Source: Adiantum capillus-veneris (lineage: Eukaryota; Streptophyta; Polypodiopsida; Polypodiales; Pteridaceae). From it: a stretch of DNA of 64,000 nucleotides. This document shows positions 44,997 to 55,764 of this stretch, in pieces. Made by a program: the position numbers and the translations under genes. Every line of letters begins with the position of its first letter. Position 1 is the first letter of the stretch. Under the pieces are notes generated by a model. It did not search any database and was not told the DNA's origin. It saw only the letters and a list, made by a program, of their open reading frames with translations. Location: assembly GCA_014529385.2 (NCBI GenBank), contig CM043952.1:60057619-60121618 (forward strand), given 5' to 3'.

Positions 44997-45089
44997 GGGG
45001 GGGGGGGGGAGCCTTTCCTGTTAAGCGACCCATCCCAAATAGTCGGGACGGGGCTTAGAGGGGAACCTTGTTTTCACAAGAGGGGTTAA
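43561..45089. other. Unclassified, AT-richer spacer with simple repeats
   Basis: No gene recognised. The open frame at 44431-44823 has no known motif and contains G-runs and AT-rich filler. Simple repeats sit at 44505-44530 (G-rich), 44964-44995 (GT) and 44997-45009 (G13). The first 200 bp may be the undetected 5' part of L6. Confidence 0.5.
44964..45009. repeat. (GT)n followed by a G13 run
   Basis: About 16 GT units followed by TT and thirteen G. Next to it is CCCATCCCAAATAGTCGGGA, a word reminiscent of a type seen in plant SINE or tRNA-derived repeats, but I could not define an element. Confidence 0.9.
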
Positions 45090-45830
45090 TGTCACAAATT
45101 GCTGACGCGTCAAGCCACTAAAGAACGGAGCCAATGTGCAGATCCCGACCGAGAGGCCTAAACCCTAAGAAGAAGCCGCAGAAGCAGTAAAAGATGTTTT
45201 ACCAACTTATAAAGACTTGTCAAGTGGCCTATTTTTAAAGAATAGTGCCCACCAAGTTCCGACCAATGGAATAGATCCCGGTCGAGGGGCCTAAAACCTA
45301 GAAGAAGAAGAAGAAATAGAAGGAATCCCCGACCAACTTACAGATCAGCAGTCGAGGGGCCTAAAAACCCTCAAAGTCAAAGAAAACTTATTTAAAGCGT
45401 CCGAAAGTGGTAGAAGCGAATTCAGATAAGTTTATAACCTCGAAATATAATGACATGGCACTTGTACAGACATCCCAAAATTTGCGGCGGATTTTTAGAA
45501 AAATCCCTAAATTTTAGAAAAGTGTTTTCTTGGGTCATCTTTTCATATTTGATGCTTTTAGGCTTTGGGCCTTTAAATATGAGCCTTGGGGACCCTCTCA
45601 GGCACTATTCAACGCGCAGATTGCAGAGAGGGTGTTCCCTGGCTATTGTACTTTGCGAATCAGCAATAATAAAGAAATGCCAAGAGGGGCGCCAAGGTTG
45701 GGGCCAATGCTCTCTTGGGATGGAACTCCGCCACTCCCCATATCGTGTAATGCATCTCTTTCAGTTTGGTTGTTATTTGAAGTGCTTAAAGTTGTTCAAT
45801 CTGTTCTTTTCCGTTGCCCGTCTCGTGACA
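45090..45830 (+). repeat. T3: solo LTR with GTTAA target duplication
   Basis: Starts TGTCACAAATTGCTGACGCG and ends TCTCGTGACA. GTTAA flanks both sides (45085-45089, 45831-45835). Internal blocks AAATATGAGCCTTGGGG, AATAATAAAGAAATGCC and GGGGCGCCAAGG match T2. It has only a single LTR, so it arose by LTR-LTR recombination. It is diverged from T2 and has an expanded AAGAAG/GAGGGGCCTAAA region at 45150-45370. Confidence 0.9.
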
Positions 45831-45985
45831 GTTAAAACAAGGAGAATATGTTTGGACGAGGAAGATGGGTGGATAGTTGGGACAATAACCCCCGAAATTG
45901 TTAGACTTACACCACTCTGCTGCTTCACGGGTCTAGGGCATACTTGTACGGCTAGTATGTCTCCCCAGCCACCCATAGTCTAGGT

Positions 45986-46496
45986 AAAGCAAGACTCACA
46001 CACACACACACACAAAAGAAATCGCGAAGCTGGCTAATGACGTGGCAGATTTTCAAAAATCACGTTGGCTGATGACGTGGCATGCTGTACAGATTTCCGC
46101 GTTTTGCACTGACTGCTAACGTGGCAACTGTACGGAATTCCGGATTTTACGGTGGCAGCTTTTGAGCATTGCTTTTAGAGCAGATGCTTTTGAATTTTGA
46201 AGGCTTTTCACTGTTTTCAGGCCAAGGGCCTTTAAATATGAAGCTAGGACTCATTCTTTGGCATGCTTCCTGGAGAAGGTGTAGAGTCTGGAGTACCGGC
46301 TTGTATTGTGTTGATGCAAAATAAAGAAATACCGAAAGGGGCGCCAAGGTTTGGGGCCAATACTCTCTGGGGTGGAATTCCGCCACTCCGTGTCGCGTGT
46401 CGTCTCTCTCTCTCTTTCAGTTCAGTTGTTATTGAAGTGCCAAAAGTCTGTTCAGTCTATTCTTGTCTATTGGCACGTGGTGCCCGTCTTGTGACA
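45986..46496 (+). repeat. T4: truncated T-family LTR inside S1 LTR
   Basis: After a CA run (45992-46012) the sequence matches the second half of T2 LTRs (TGACGTGGCATGCTGTACAG, GGCCAAGGGCCTTTAAATAT, ATAAAGAAATACCGAAAGG) and ends CTTGTGACA. Its start is missing, and about 55 bp of the host LTR are lost at the junction (present at 49229-49285 in the right LTR). No target duplication. Confidence 0.85.
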
Positions 46497-46711
46497 GCGC
46501 CCACATATATTTCCATATATCATTTTTATGTTGGGTCGTGGGGATTTTTATCAGGCCTTGCCCTACCTCCCCTTGAGTACCTATTTATGGGGCCAGGGGG
46601 GTACCCACCCACTGCGACATCTCTCATCACACGAGATCGTCTGGTGTATTGACAGGGTCTTCTGCTCATGGTAGTCATGGGGGGCGCCTCTTCACCATAT
46701 CTTGCGTTTGT

Positions 46712-46712
<1 letters not shown>

Positions 46713-46799
<87 letters not shown>
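46713..46799. repeat. CT microsatellite in S1 left LTR
   Basis: A perfect CT run directly after TTTGTGGT. The same position in the right LTR holds a CT run of different length (49851-49920). Open frames reading Ser-Leu repeats here are artefacts. Confidence 0.95.
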
Positions 46800-46801
<2 letters not shown>

Positions 46802-46826
46802 GCTTCCGCACACACGCACTCTCACA

Positions 46827-49138
46827 TGGTATCAGTCGCCAGGTCACATGGTATCAGCAGCTTCAGGCTCTGCCTGTTCTAAGGCGCTACATCACATCAG
46901 GTTCTTCTCCCAAGGGCTGGATCAGCCAGCATTTTTGCAAGTGGAGCCAGATCTGCCAGCATTTTTACATCAACCAGGCACGCGCAGAAACGGGAGCCAT
47001 ATCTGTCGCGGAGGGCCTCACCTCAACCTGCGTTTTTTGCAAGAAACATCAAATCTGCGGATTTCCCTGCTAGCGCTACACTTCTGGGACAGTTTCGTCA
47101 CTGGAAATGCCCCTCCTCCATTTGCGTTTTTTACCTTCATCTGCGTTTTTGGGTTTTCAACCCATTTTCGGTGGTTTTATTGGTCACTTTGTGTCGTTGA
47201 CACCTTCCACAAGTTGCTGGGCACCTAGGGTACCCAACAAGCCTATGTTTCTTCAGCAAACATAAGGTTTTTAGTGCCAAAAAGTGCAGCAAAAGTGGGC
47301 TGCAAATTGACCTGCGTTTTTGCAGCAGGAGGGCAGTGCTCAGCTTCTGGACCTCGGACCTTGCCACCACCTACCCGGCCTTGGCATCCGGTGCCTTGCT
47401 GGAAAAGTTCCTCTTCAGATCTACAGATTTCAGCCATTACCCCTTGCTGTTTTCTCTATTTTCAGCCCATATGGGGCAGTGACAGTGATTCACCACCCTT
47501 CCCTACACCCTTTGCACCGCTCCAGACCCTGCCGGGAGCGTACGAGCACGCTGAAAATCGCTGGACAGCAGCGTTTTCATCACCTCGCAGTTGCGTTTTT
47601 GGGTGGACAACAGACACTTGGTTGGAGTTTTACACAGAGGATGAGGTTACCTCCTGTCAGGACACCATCTGGTGGTGGTCCATGCGGTGTCTCAGTGACT
47701 GTTGCAGTACACGGTATCTTCGACATTGGCTTGATCATCTACGGGCGTACGATCATTGGGAGATCCATTCATTCCAGCCATCATTCGGCGGTTGCGCACT
47801 CCAAAGGGGGTGGTGACTTGTGATTTGCTATGGACACACCTATGCACTCATCAGAGGAGTTCACACGAGATATGGCCATGCTCATGGCATATGGGATCAG
47901 GACATTCCCAAAGAGGACACCACCATCTTGGGTGGACAGACACTTACCACTTGACCTCGACACGTCAGATCACTTGCTTACACAAGAGCATCTACATGGA
48001 CTTAGGGAGAGGATCTTGGATCTCTTCCTGGACAGGCTCATTGCTTGGATCTACAGACTAGAGTAAGACTTCAGTGCTTTGGACTCTCTTGAGAGTTTAC
48101 CCGTGAGATGTGAGAGATCATGCATCCCGCGACTACATCCGGAGTCACCCGGAGCTTGGCTTGGATGATAGTGCAGTTGCTCTTCTACACTCCTTATCAT
48201 TTGGATTGCTACCTTCAGAGTTGCTTACACTCACCCTCGGTAACCTTACAGTAGACTTATCCCCCAGCCTGGGCAATAGGCCACTCCCAGCTCATTTACA
48301 TTGAGAGCCACACGAAGTTGCGGTTTGGTGGTGTTGTTGGCACGAGTTCTGTTTTGGTTGACACCGGAGGATTGGAGGCACGAGATACAGGCAAGACGGT
48401 GCAGACAGCTTGGTCTGGCCTTTCCTCTTCTTAGAGGTTCTTCGCAACGCAGACTTCTCAGTCTCGCTTCCCTTCTTCATACAGGATGATTACAGTGCAG
48501 ACAACTTGGTCTGACCACACCTCTTCTCAGAGGCCCTTCACAGCGCAGATTGTTGAGTCTGGCTTTCCCCTCATCTTGGATTACCCTACCTACTGACAGG
48601 ACACCATCCGGTGGTGGTCCATGCGGTCTCTCGGTGACTGCTGCAGCTTTACGGTAGCTTCTATAGTGCAGATTGCTTAGTCTGGCTTTCCTTGATTCGG
48701 AGGACGTTTATGGCCCAGATTACCACATCTGGCCTTCCTGGAGTTTTACACAACTTAGTCACCTTGGGTTGTAGGTTCATGCATTGAAAGGCTTCCGATC
48801 ATTCTCATGACGGTTCCTAGGCCTCTCCATTTTCTCCAGACGGTTTGACTACAGACACCACAGATCCTATTGGGCAGGACACATGCAGGCCTATTGGCAC
48901 TTCTTTTACGACAAGGAGTTGTTTTCACACTCAGTTCGGGACCTTCACGCAGTATCTTCACCCTGTATGGGCGGAGTACAACAATTTGCTACACTGCTCG
49001 TGACGGCATTTTCCTACAGAGATCTCTTGATGGTTGGGACACCCCAGACTGCTGCAGACATCTCAACAGACATCTTCATCATTTGCCTCACATCTTCGGC
49101 TTCATGCGGTTTGTTCAACATCCGGTGCTGAGAGGGGG
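46827..49138 (+). other. S1 internal region, no recognised ORF
   Basis: Two TGGTATCAG words (46827-46835, 46849-46857) mark a duplicated priming-site region. The largest frames (47274-47816, 47320-47823) lack a retroelement motif. 47830-48066 reads MDTPMHSSEEFTRDMAMLMA and on to LFLDRLIAWIYRLE and is open for 78 codons with no family match. A block at 47651-47725 (GACACCATCTGGTGGTGGTC) recurs at 48595-48665. Five degenerate units of the form CAGA-x-TTGGTCTGG lie between 48400 and 48740. Confidence 0.7.
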
Positions 49139-49847
49139 TGTTAGACTTACACCACTCTGTTGCTTCACAGGTCTAGGGCATACTTGTATGGCTAGTATGT
49201 CTCAGGGATGGCCACCCATAGTCTAGGTTGTACCTGGTCCGACTGCTTGAGTTTGGAGCCGGCAGCCCACTTTTGTCCGGATCTCACATATATTTCCATA
49301 TATCATTTTTTTGTTGGGTCGTGGGGATTCTTATCAGGCCTTGCCCTCCTTGGGCACCTATTTATGGGGGCAGGGGGGTACCCACTTCCACATCTCTCAG
49401 CACACAAGAGATCATCTGATGTATTGACAGGGTCTTCTGCTCATAGTAGTCATGGGGGCATAGCAGCTACAATACGGGACGGGATGTTTAATACGCGATG
49501 TACAATACGCGTACTAGACGCATTTTTGAGAATCAAAAATAAAATACGTCAACTTTTTTAGATATGATACTTTAATAAGAACAAATGGAGCGGTTCATGG
49601 ACCTCCTCAATGACTCTTCAATATTTAGCCATAGTATACATAAACAAGCACCATGAAGCTCTAAAACACAATTGATCAATTAGAAAAAGACATACGTTTT
49701 GAGAAAAAAAACATTAGAATAGAAAACGTTATGAGACGTATTGTATGTTTCAATACGGGACGTCGTGTATTCTAAATAAAATACGCGTATTTTAGCTGCT
49801 ATGCATGGGGGACTGATCGCCCCCTCTTCACCATATCTTGCGTTTGT

Positions 49848-49923
<76 letters not shown>

Positions 49924-49942
49924 TAACACGCGCACTCTCACA
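49139..49942 (+). repeat. S1 right LTR with MITE inside
   Basis: TGTTAGACTTAC to CTCTCACA. It contains the 345-bp MITE at 49459-49803 and a CT run at 49851-49920. The MITE-free left LTR provides the empty-site comparison. Confidence 0.9.
49459..49803. mobile_element. M1: MITE with 8-bp target duplication
   Basis: Ends are inverted repeats: CATAGCAGCTACAATACG at the left and the complement of CATAGCAGCTAAAATACG at the right. CATGGGGG flanks both sides (49451-49458, 49804-49811), while the matching place in the S1 left LTR (about 46674-46681) has it once. An 8-bp duplication with short inverted repeats fits the hAT class. No transposase is encoded. The interior has more AATACG/CGTATT words near both ends. 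Confidence 0.93.
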
Positions 49943-50540
49943 AAAATGGGCATTTGAGTTTGCGTTTGTAGTTACATTTGTGTAAGGCTTAATCTAACAA
50001 AAGATTATATACCGTAACGTATGCTTTTGGCGAGGGCCCCCCACTTCGTTACGCAAACCGTTGCTCCTTATTAAATGAAGAAGTTAATACAAGAGAATGT
50101 ACCTTCTATGACAACTTCAACCAAATGATGCAATAGGAGAATTTTCCTTATCAAAACCGAACATGCTCTCCGTCTTCAACATCAAGCAACTCTTGAAGCT
50201 AGACTCTCCTTGGGCTGAATACTTATGTACTCCAAGAAGCCATGTCAAAGTTATACAAAGGATGCCCTCAAGTGGCACAAAACAACGACAAAGGGCAACC
50301 CCTCTCTCCAAGGACCATCTCAACAATGGCTCACACAAGCACAAGAGAGTCCAATCCGTGGGCAGCCACACTATTACTTCTTGCTATCACACAACTGCCT
50401 TGCAACCCGCCTAGAGTGTTTCACACTAATGTTTAAACCAAGTGAGAGGGAGGGATCAGAGAGAGGGAGAGAGAAAGATTAACATCTTTAAAGACCAAAA
50501 TAGCACATGAGACCAAAACAAGGTAAATCAACAAAGATGT
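49943..50540. other. Unclassified spacer
   Basis: No gene recognised. Overlapping open frames in 50117-50482 on both strands carry no motif. The stretch may be part of the degraded copia element that follows. Confidence 0.45.
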
Positions 50541-50544
50541 CTTC

Positions 50545-50960
50545 AAAAGTAGAGTGATACTTGCGAGTCGCCCATATTACAAAAAGGTAATTGGCGTGAA
50601 GTGGGTTTCCAAGGTCAATGATTCTTTAGCAAGTATAAGGCTCGTCTTGTTGCTAAAGAATATGCTCCAAAGGATAGGGTTGACATGGATTAGACTTTTG
50701 CTCCCACTATACAATATTGATCTTGTTACACATTATGTATGGCTTGTTTATTATCAAATGGGTGTCAAGTTTTCTTTCTTGAATGCTGATTTAGAGAAGA
50801 AACTGGAAAGTGTATGTAGAACAACCGCCTCATATTGTCATTAATAATTGTGAGAATCATGTCTACTTGTTTAAAAAAAGCATTATATGGTCTCAAAGAA
50901 GCACCCAGGGCTTGGTATCAACACATGCAATTAGATCATCTATTTAGGTCTTGAGTGATC
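50545..50960 (+). pseudogene. Ty1/copia reverse transcriptase remnant
   Basis: The copia RT boxes appear in order across frames: KKVIGVKWVSKV, a broken KARLVAKGYAQ-like block, FAPxxxID-like residues, VKFSFLNADLEKKL (the DVKxAFLNG-type box), a VYVEQPP-like block and LFKKALYGLKEAPRAWY. The YVDD box is not found before 51000. Frame changes and stops show an old fragment. No LTR was found. Confidence 0.8.
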
Positions 50961-51097
50961 TGATGTTGACACTAATCTTTAAGTGCTTCTCAAAGATGGT
51001 GATTTTTATATCATTACAAGATAATATCATTGTCACAAAGTGAGGATCTTGCTGGTTGGATGAAGACTCAACCCATGCCTACCTTTGCTATAAAAAA

Positions 51098-52261
51098 TGT
51101 AAGGTGCAGCGGAATGAATGTTTGAACTTTGCTCAAGATGAGTGCTCCGAATTGTGCTCAAGGTTCCTTTTGTTCTTATGGAAGGTAGAGCCTTCCGTTC
51201 TTAATAATGAGAGTGCAATGATCATAAACAAAGTGAATGGACAGTGTGCGTGAAAGTGAATGAGACTGAGAGACAGAGAGAGAAGAGAATACGACACCAC
51301 AGACGTTGTAAAACCCTCCTCCTAAGGCCCCACTCTCGTTGGCGAGAGTGGTCTACGATTGATTGCACAAACTGGTACAAAGTGTATGCATGAAACTGAT
51401 GCAAGTCTAGGCTATGTCGGTGTCGTCGACGGGGGTGACGAGGCCGACGCTAGGGCTGAAAACTGAAGCTCCTTATCTGCTGTCCAAAAATGCTCAAGGC
51501 TGAAATCTGTTGCAAATCAAAACGCTAAATTGGGGCTGATTTCTGCTCATGAAAAACGTTGTTGTGGGCTGCTTCTTGCGGGCTGAAATCTGCGGGTCTG
51601 TATGGTTGTCAAGGCTGGAATCTGTTGTTGCTTATCTTGCTGAAAAACGCCAGCCAAAAGGGGCGATTTGGGTCTATGAAAAACGCTAGGGCTGGGGTCT
51701 TCTTCTGTGACGATGCCTTGTTGAAAACGCCAATAGATGAGGTCCTATGGCGATGAGTCTTGTTGAAAACGCCAACAATGGAAAGCTATGGGGATGTGCA
51801 TGGAAAAACGCTAGGGGAGTTGAAGTCTTGCTTGGAGGGAAACCACCAAGGGGGTTCTTGCTGAGAAGTTGTCTGTTGAGCTTGGGCTCCTGCTGCCTCT
51901 TCTGCCAATTAGTGCTAGTCTAGGTTTGCTTATATACAAACTTACTCAATTTGCCCTACCTACTTTCCAACAAAAGTCACTTAAAAATAATAAGTGAAAA
52001 ATGTCAAAAATAGGCTAAATGCACTGGAAAATTCCCCTGAAGGATTCTGATGGATTCTGATGGGAATGCTTATGATCATGCTGTGTGCAACCAGAGGATA
52101 TGCATCTACACTAAGTGTTTCGACATGCACAGTCTGCGAACAGACTCACAAAAGTGCCAGATCACTTCTAAATCTAGACTGACTGGACTAACAAAACCCT
52201 TGTCATGCTGTAGTTGTCCACAGACACATAGGGTTGGATGTGTCAGAGCTTTCACGTGACA
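51098..52261 (-). repeat. N2 3' LTR (1164 bp)
   Basis: Matches the N1 LTRs. At its outer end the palindrome is split: TGTC-AGAGCTT-TCACGTGACA-like order on the plus strand, a short insertion next to the terminus. GAAAACGC/GCTGAAA words recur at 51450-51850. Confidence 0.9.
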
Positions 52262-52272
52262 TCTCCTCCTTT

Positions 52273-53519
52273 TCAAAGTGAGGTACTGGTACCAAACTGT
52301 ATGGCGTCGAGGGAGATCGCCAATAACATCCGGAATCCTGGAAGGGACTCTTCGCCGGCCCATTCTGATGTGTGGGTCGTGCGGTACTTGAACTTCATAA
52401 AAGTCTGCAACGCTTGCTTCTTTGAGCCGCGCCGAAAGCGACACAAAGTCTTATGTGGCTCCTTCAATGCTTCAACTTCGTCGAGTGTCATGCTTCGTTC
52501 TTCTTCAAGAATCTCCATGGCTGAAAATTTCTGAAACCATTTCCAACACAAAACCATAAACATACCCATTCCATGTAAAGTGAGTGGAGAAAATCTTGTC
52601 TTCCTCAAACAATGTAGATGAACATATAGACGGAGTGCCAAACCGTTCACCACACACGCAAACAATGAGACCGAATCTTTTTCTTTTGATATAGAGCAAT
52701 CAACTATGGCAATTCACAACGGAAATGCCCATGCTTGGTGCTCATACTTTCATGTGCTCTTTCTACAAATGTGTCATGCCAAGGAAGAGACATGGAATGT
52801 GACTTCTTTACATACATACTTTTCAGCTTTTCATGAACAATCCGCATACAATTGTGCTCATTCATGAGTGAAGCGTGCTCAACGTACAATATGTCATGCC
52901 TAGGAAAAGGGATCACATAAAGACGCTGACTAAAATACAGGAAACGATCACGAATGAAACACTCGAACAAGGCGTGTTGACGAATCATTCAAACACATAG
53001 TACTTCCTGTGAGGGTTCTTTGGATCTAGGCTCAAGAGCCAAGATATGTCCTTCCTAAAGGGGTTCGTTGGACCTTGACTCGAGAGCCAAGATCGATCCT
53101 TCATGATTCATCGAATCTGCAACGAGGTTAGCTTCGCTAGAAAAAGAATCAACTAACTCATCATCCTTGTGAACAATAACGTCATCTTCATGCAAATCAT
53201 CATGCTTGTGAGAAATCACATCTTGATTATGCAAATCATCATGCTCATCATTAACATCCAAATCATCATGCGTGTCATTCAAACCATCATCATGCAAATC
53301 ATGTGTGTCATGGTTTGGAGAAAAAGAGACTGAGAGAGTCTCCTTCTCCTGAATCCGTTCAATCTTCGCCTGCACACTTGCAATGAGAGAGGGAGAATGA
53401 ACAACTTCCTCTCCACGAATGATAATGAGAGAGTCACTTTTGGCATTCAAAGTGAACGTATTTTCCACCCAATCAATGAGAGGGTTACACTCACGAAACC
53501 ATCGAATGCCCAAAATCAT
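52273..53519 (-). pseudogene. N2 protease end, His/Asp repeat, unknown domain, chromodomain-like tail
   Basis: 53055-53519 opens with MILGIRWFRECNPLIDW (protease end) and runs in one frame into THDLHDDGLNDTHDDLDVN and HKHDDLHEDDVIVHKDDELV, so protease and His/Asp repeat are one polyprotein. 52704-52988 holds CFIRDRFLYFSQRLYVIPF and MSTKHGHFRCELP. 52273-52665 ends with FRRGSKKQALQTFMKFKYR and EWAGEES. Two frame changes. Confidence 0.82.
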
Positions 53520-55317
53520 ATCACATCCTGAGAGAGGAGAGAGAAAAAATCTTATACAGAAGAGTCCATACCGGGAGCAAAGCCAAAGACCTCGAGAGGA
53601 GATTTCTGACTGACCTCTACGCGGGCTTTCTCAACAAGAGGGACTGATCACATCATGCATACTACCTGGGTCAAACAATATGACAAAATGCTGCCCCGTC
53701 ATATGACCGTAACCTCTACGCGGGCTTTCTCAACAAGAGGGACTGATCACATCATGCATACTACCTGGGTCAAACAATATGACAAAATGCTGCCCCGTCA
53801 TATGACCGTAACATTTAATAAGAGACTCATCAATGGGAGGGTCAGGAGAAACTTGGGGCACACTTGTGTTATCATTCATTGCATTGACAGAGGAAGTGGA
53901 TTTTGTGGATTCTTTAGATTCATTCGATTCAAGCTTAGGACATGTTCTTTTTATGTGACCCTTAATGTGACAATGAAAACAACGACCTTCCTTAGAATAA
54001 GTGCTTTGCTCTTCTGACGTGATCTATCCTCCTAAAATTCCTTGTGCTACTTTTTCATCTAGAGTAAGCTTAGGTTTAGCAATTGTGTTAGCCTTACCCT
54101 TAGGTTCATTGTGAGAGTTCTTTTCTGAGAGACTCTTGGAAGATTGGTTAGAAGAGTTACCGTTCTTACCGTTCTGAGGGTTCTGAGAAGCTTGAGAGGT
54201 ACTTGTGGAAGTCTTGTTCTCCTTAGGCTTTCCCTTGTTGTGCTTCATCTCCTGTGCATAGCAATCGCTACCGCCTTGTTGAGATCGATTGGATCGAAGA
54301 CTTCTGCATCAAACTTGATATAGTCGTCTAATCCAAAAAGGAATGCCTCTTTGCGCTCATCATCCAACTTGCGTAATTAGGTACCGAGCTGCAAAACACG
54401 ATTAGAGAAAGACATAACCGGCATACCATTTTGCTTGAGAGCGCCCAATAGTCCTTCAATCGTCCGAGCTACTGAGGAGGCATAAACCGCACCTTGAGCT
54501 TGTCTTGGAAATCAGCCCAATTGAAAGAAAGGGGCGTGAATTCTTCGGCTTCCTCTAGGTGCGCGGCTAACTGTGCCTCTTGCCATGCGTGGTACCAATT
54601 GATGGCATCACCGGCAAGGTACATGGTTGCCGTCAAAACCTTGCTATTTCTTGTCTTCTTAGTTGTCGCAAAATAAGCATTAAATTGATGCAACCAAGAA
54701 TGAATAACACTAGCATCCATCTTACCATCATACTTACTGAAAGTCAACTTTTCTGTGACTGGGTTGTTGGAATCCGCATCGTGGCTTGCGCCACTTGAGG
54801 AACTCCCACGATCTTTGGCTGGTTCGGACTTCGAGGCAAGTACTTATCGAACCAATTCTTGAGTGCGGAGGTCTTTTTGAGCCTCACGCTTGGCCTCCAA
54901 GGCCGCTCGTCTTGCTGCAGATTCCTCTTGTCTTTGTGCTTTCCTTTCTTTTCATTCATCGCACTCGCGTTCCAAGGCAATGCGAGTCGCTTCTTGTTGT
55001 ATAGCAATTCTTTTGTTGCGTTCTCCGCGCTCGCGTTCCAAGGCAATGCGAGTCACTTCTTGCTGTATTGCATTTCTTTCGTTTCGTTCTTCGCGCTCGC
55101 GGTCCTTGGCTTCCTATCGTTCTGCTTTTCTTTCTAGTTGTGCCATCATCTCCATCATCAACTTGACCATCACCTCCATAGAATTTGGTACAACTCGTGG
55201 CGTAGATGGGAAAGGGGGAGGGTCGGGAAAGCCTCCTGGTGGGGAAAACTCTTCTTCGCCACTCCCATGCTCATCACCTGTATGCGAAGTATCCATTCCG
55301 CTTCGGGTGATGACCAT
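53520..55317 (-). pseudogene. N2 Gag and protease
   Basis: The Gag start is at 55317 (MVITRSGMDTSHTGDEHGSG). A Glu/Arg coiled coil with repeated RIALERE-type units lies at 54940-55110, partly duplicated compared with N1. The capsid is at 54469-54747 (MTFSKYDGKMDASVIHSWLH). The linker and zinc knuckle are at 53930-54248. The protease active-site region is duplicated in tandem (53613-53810) and the segment at about 53558 is deleted. Confidence 0.83.
53613..53810 (-). repeat. 99-bp tandem duplication of the N2 protease active site
   Basis: Units 53613-53711 and 53712-53810 are nearly identical. Each encodes 33 codons including the FVILFDPGSMHDVIS box, so the catalytic Asp is present twice in the same frame. 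The length is a multiple of three. Confidence 0.9.
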
Positions 55318-55751
55318 GCACTATGATCTTTGGTCCTTAAGTTCACGAGGAACTTGGGTTCTTGAGGGTCTTGGGTTCTTGGGTTCTTGAGGGTCTTGAG
55401 GTTCTTGAGGTTTTCTTTCGCTTGCAATCTGTGTTCGAGAAGGATCTTCTCTTCACCCGAGTTCTGCTCTTTTCGGCGGGCACACAACCTTGCGCTCACA
55501 CCAAGGTTGCTCTTTCCCATCTCACGTCGATTGGTTGGCCGCTAAGTGCACAATCCGCTCTCAATGAGTGAAAAGAGGCACAAGGGGAGGTTGGACAAGC
55601 CCTTCTTTCCTGGGATTCCTGTCACTCTTCAAAAACACAATTAGGAATCGACACGCCCAAGCGAACTTGGGTTCGTGCGACCGCAACAAGCAAAAAAAAA
55701 ATCTTGTGATTCTTGTGGTTCTTTCCTTGAGTGATACAGAACACTGCCAAA

Positions 55752-55764
55752 GCTCTGATACCAA
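55752..55764 (-). other. N2 primer-binding site
   Basis: TTGGTATCAGAGC on the minus strand, next to TGTAAGG at 55765. Confidence 0.92.

Larger units (their letters stand above)
45899..46826 (+). repeat. S1 left LTR, interrupted by T4
   Basis: Matches the right LTR at 45899-45985 and 46501-46826. The middle 45986-46496 is foreign (T4). It includes a long CT run (about 46713-46799) before the terminal CTCACA. Confidence 0.88.
45899..49942 (+). mobile_element. S1: LTR element without recognisable coding capacity
   Basis: Left LTR 45899-46826 and right LTR 49139-49942 both start TGTTAGACTTACACC and end CTCTCACA, with a CT tract near their ends. A TGGTATCAG priming site, duplicated 22 bp downstream, and an AGAGGGGG purine tract are present. 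Flanks GAAAT and AAAAT (45894-45898, 49943-49947) may be a mutated 5-bp target duplication. The 2.3-kb interior shows no Gag or pol motif. Confidence 0.87.
51098..55764 (-). mobile_element. N2: N-family element (LTR and interior)
   Basis: Minus-strand relative of N1. It comprises the 3' LTR 51098-52261, the interior 52262-55764 and a priming site at 55752-55764. Its 5' LTR is the LTR at 55765-56479, which at the same time is the 3' LTR of N3. The interior has Gag, protease, His/Asp repeat, unknown domain and chromodomain-like tail, but no RT or integrase. It is more broken than N3. Confidence 0.88.

Noticed and set aside
45010-45060. SINE-like end (CCCATCCCAAATAGTCGGGA)
   Set aside because: No A/B box, no target duplication and no 5' boundary could be found, so I did not call a SINE.
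46649-47228. Three overlapping frames rich in Ser-Leu near 46650-47228
   Set aside because: They read the CT tract of the S1 left LTR in different phases.
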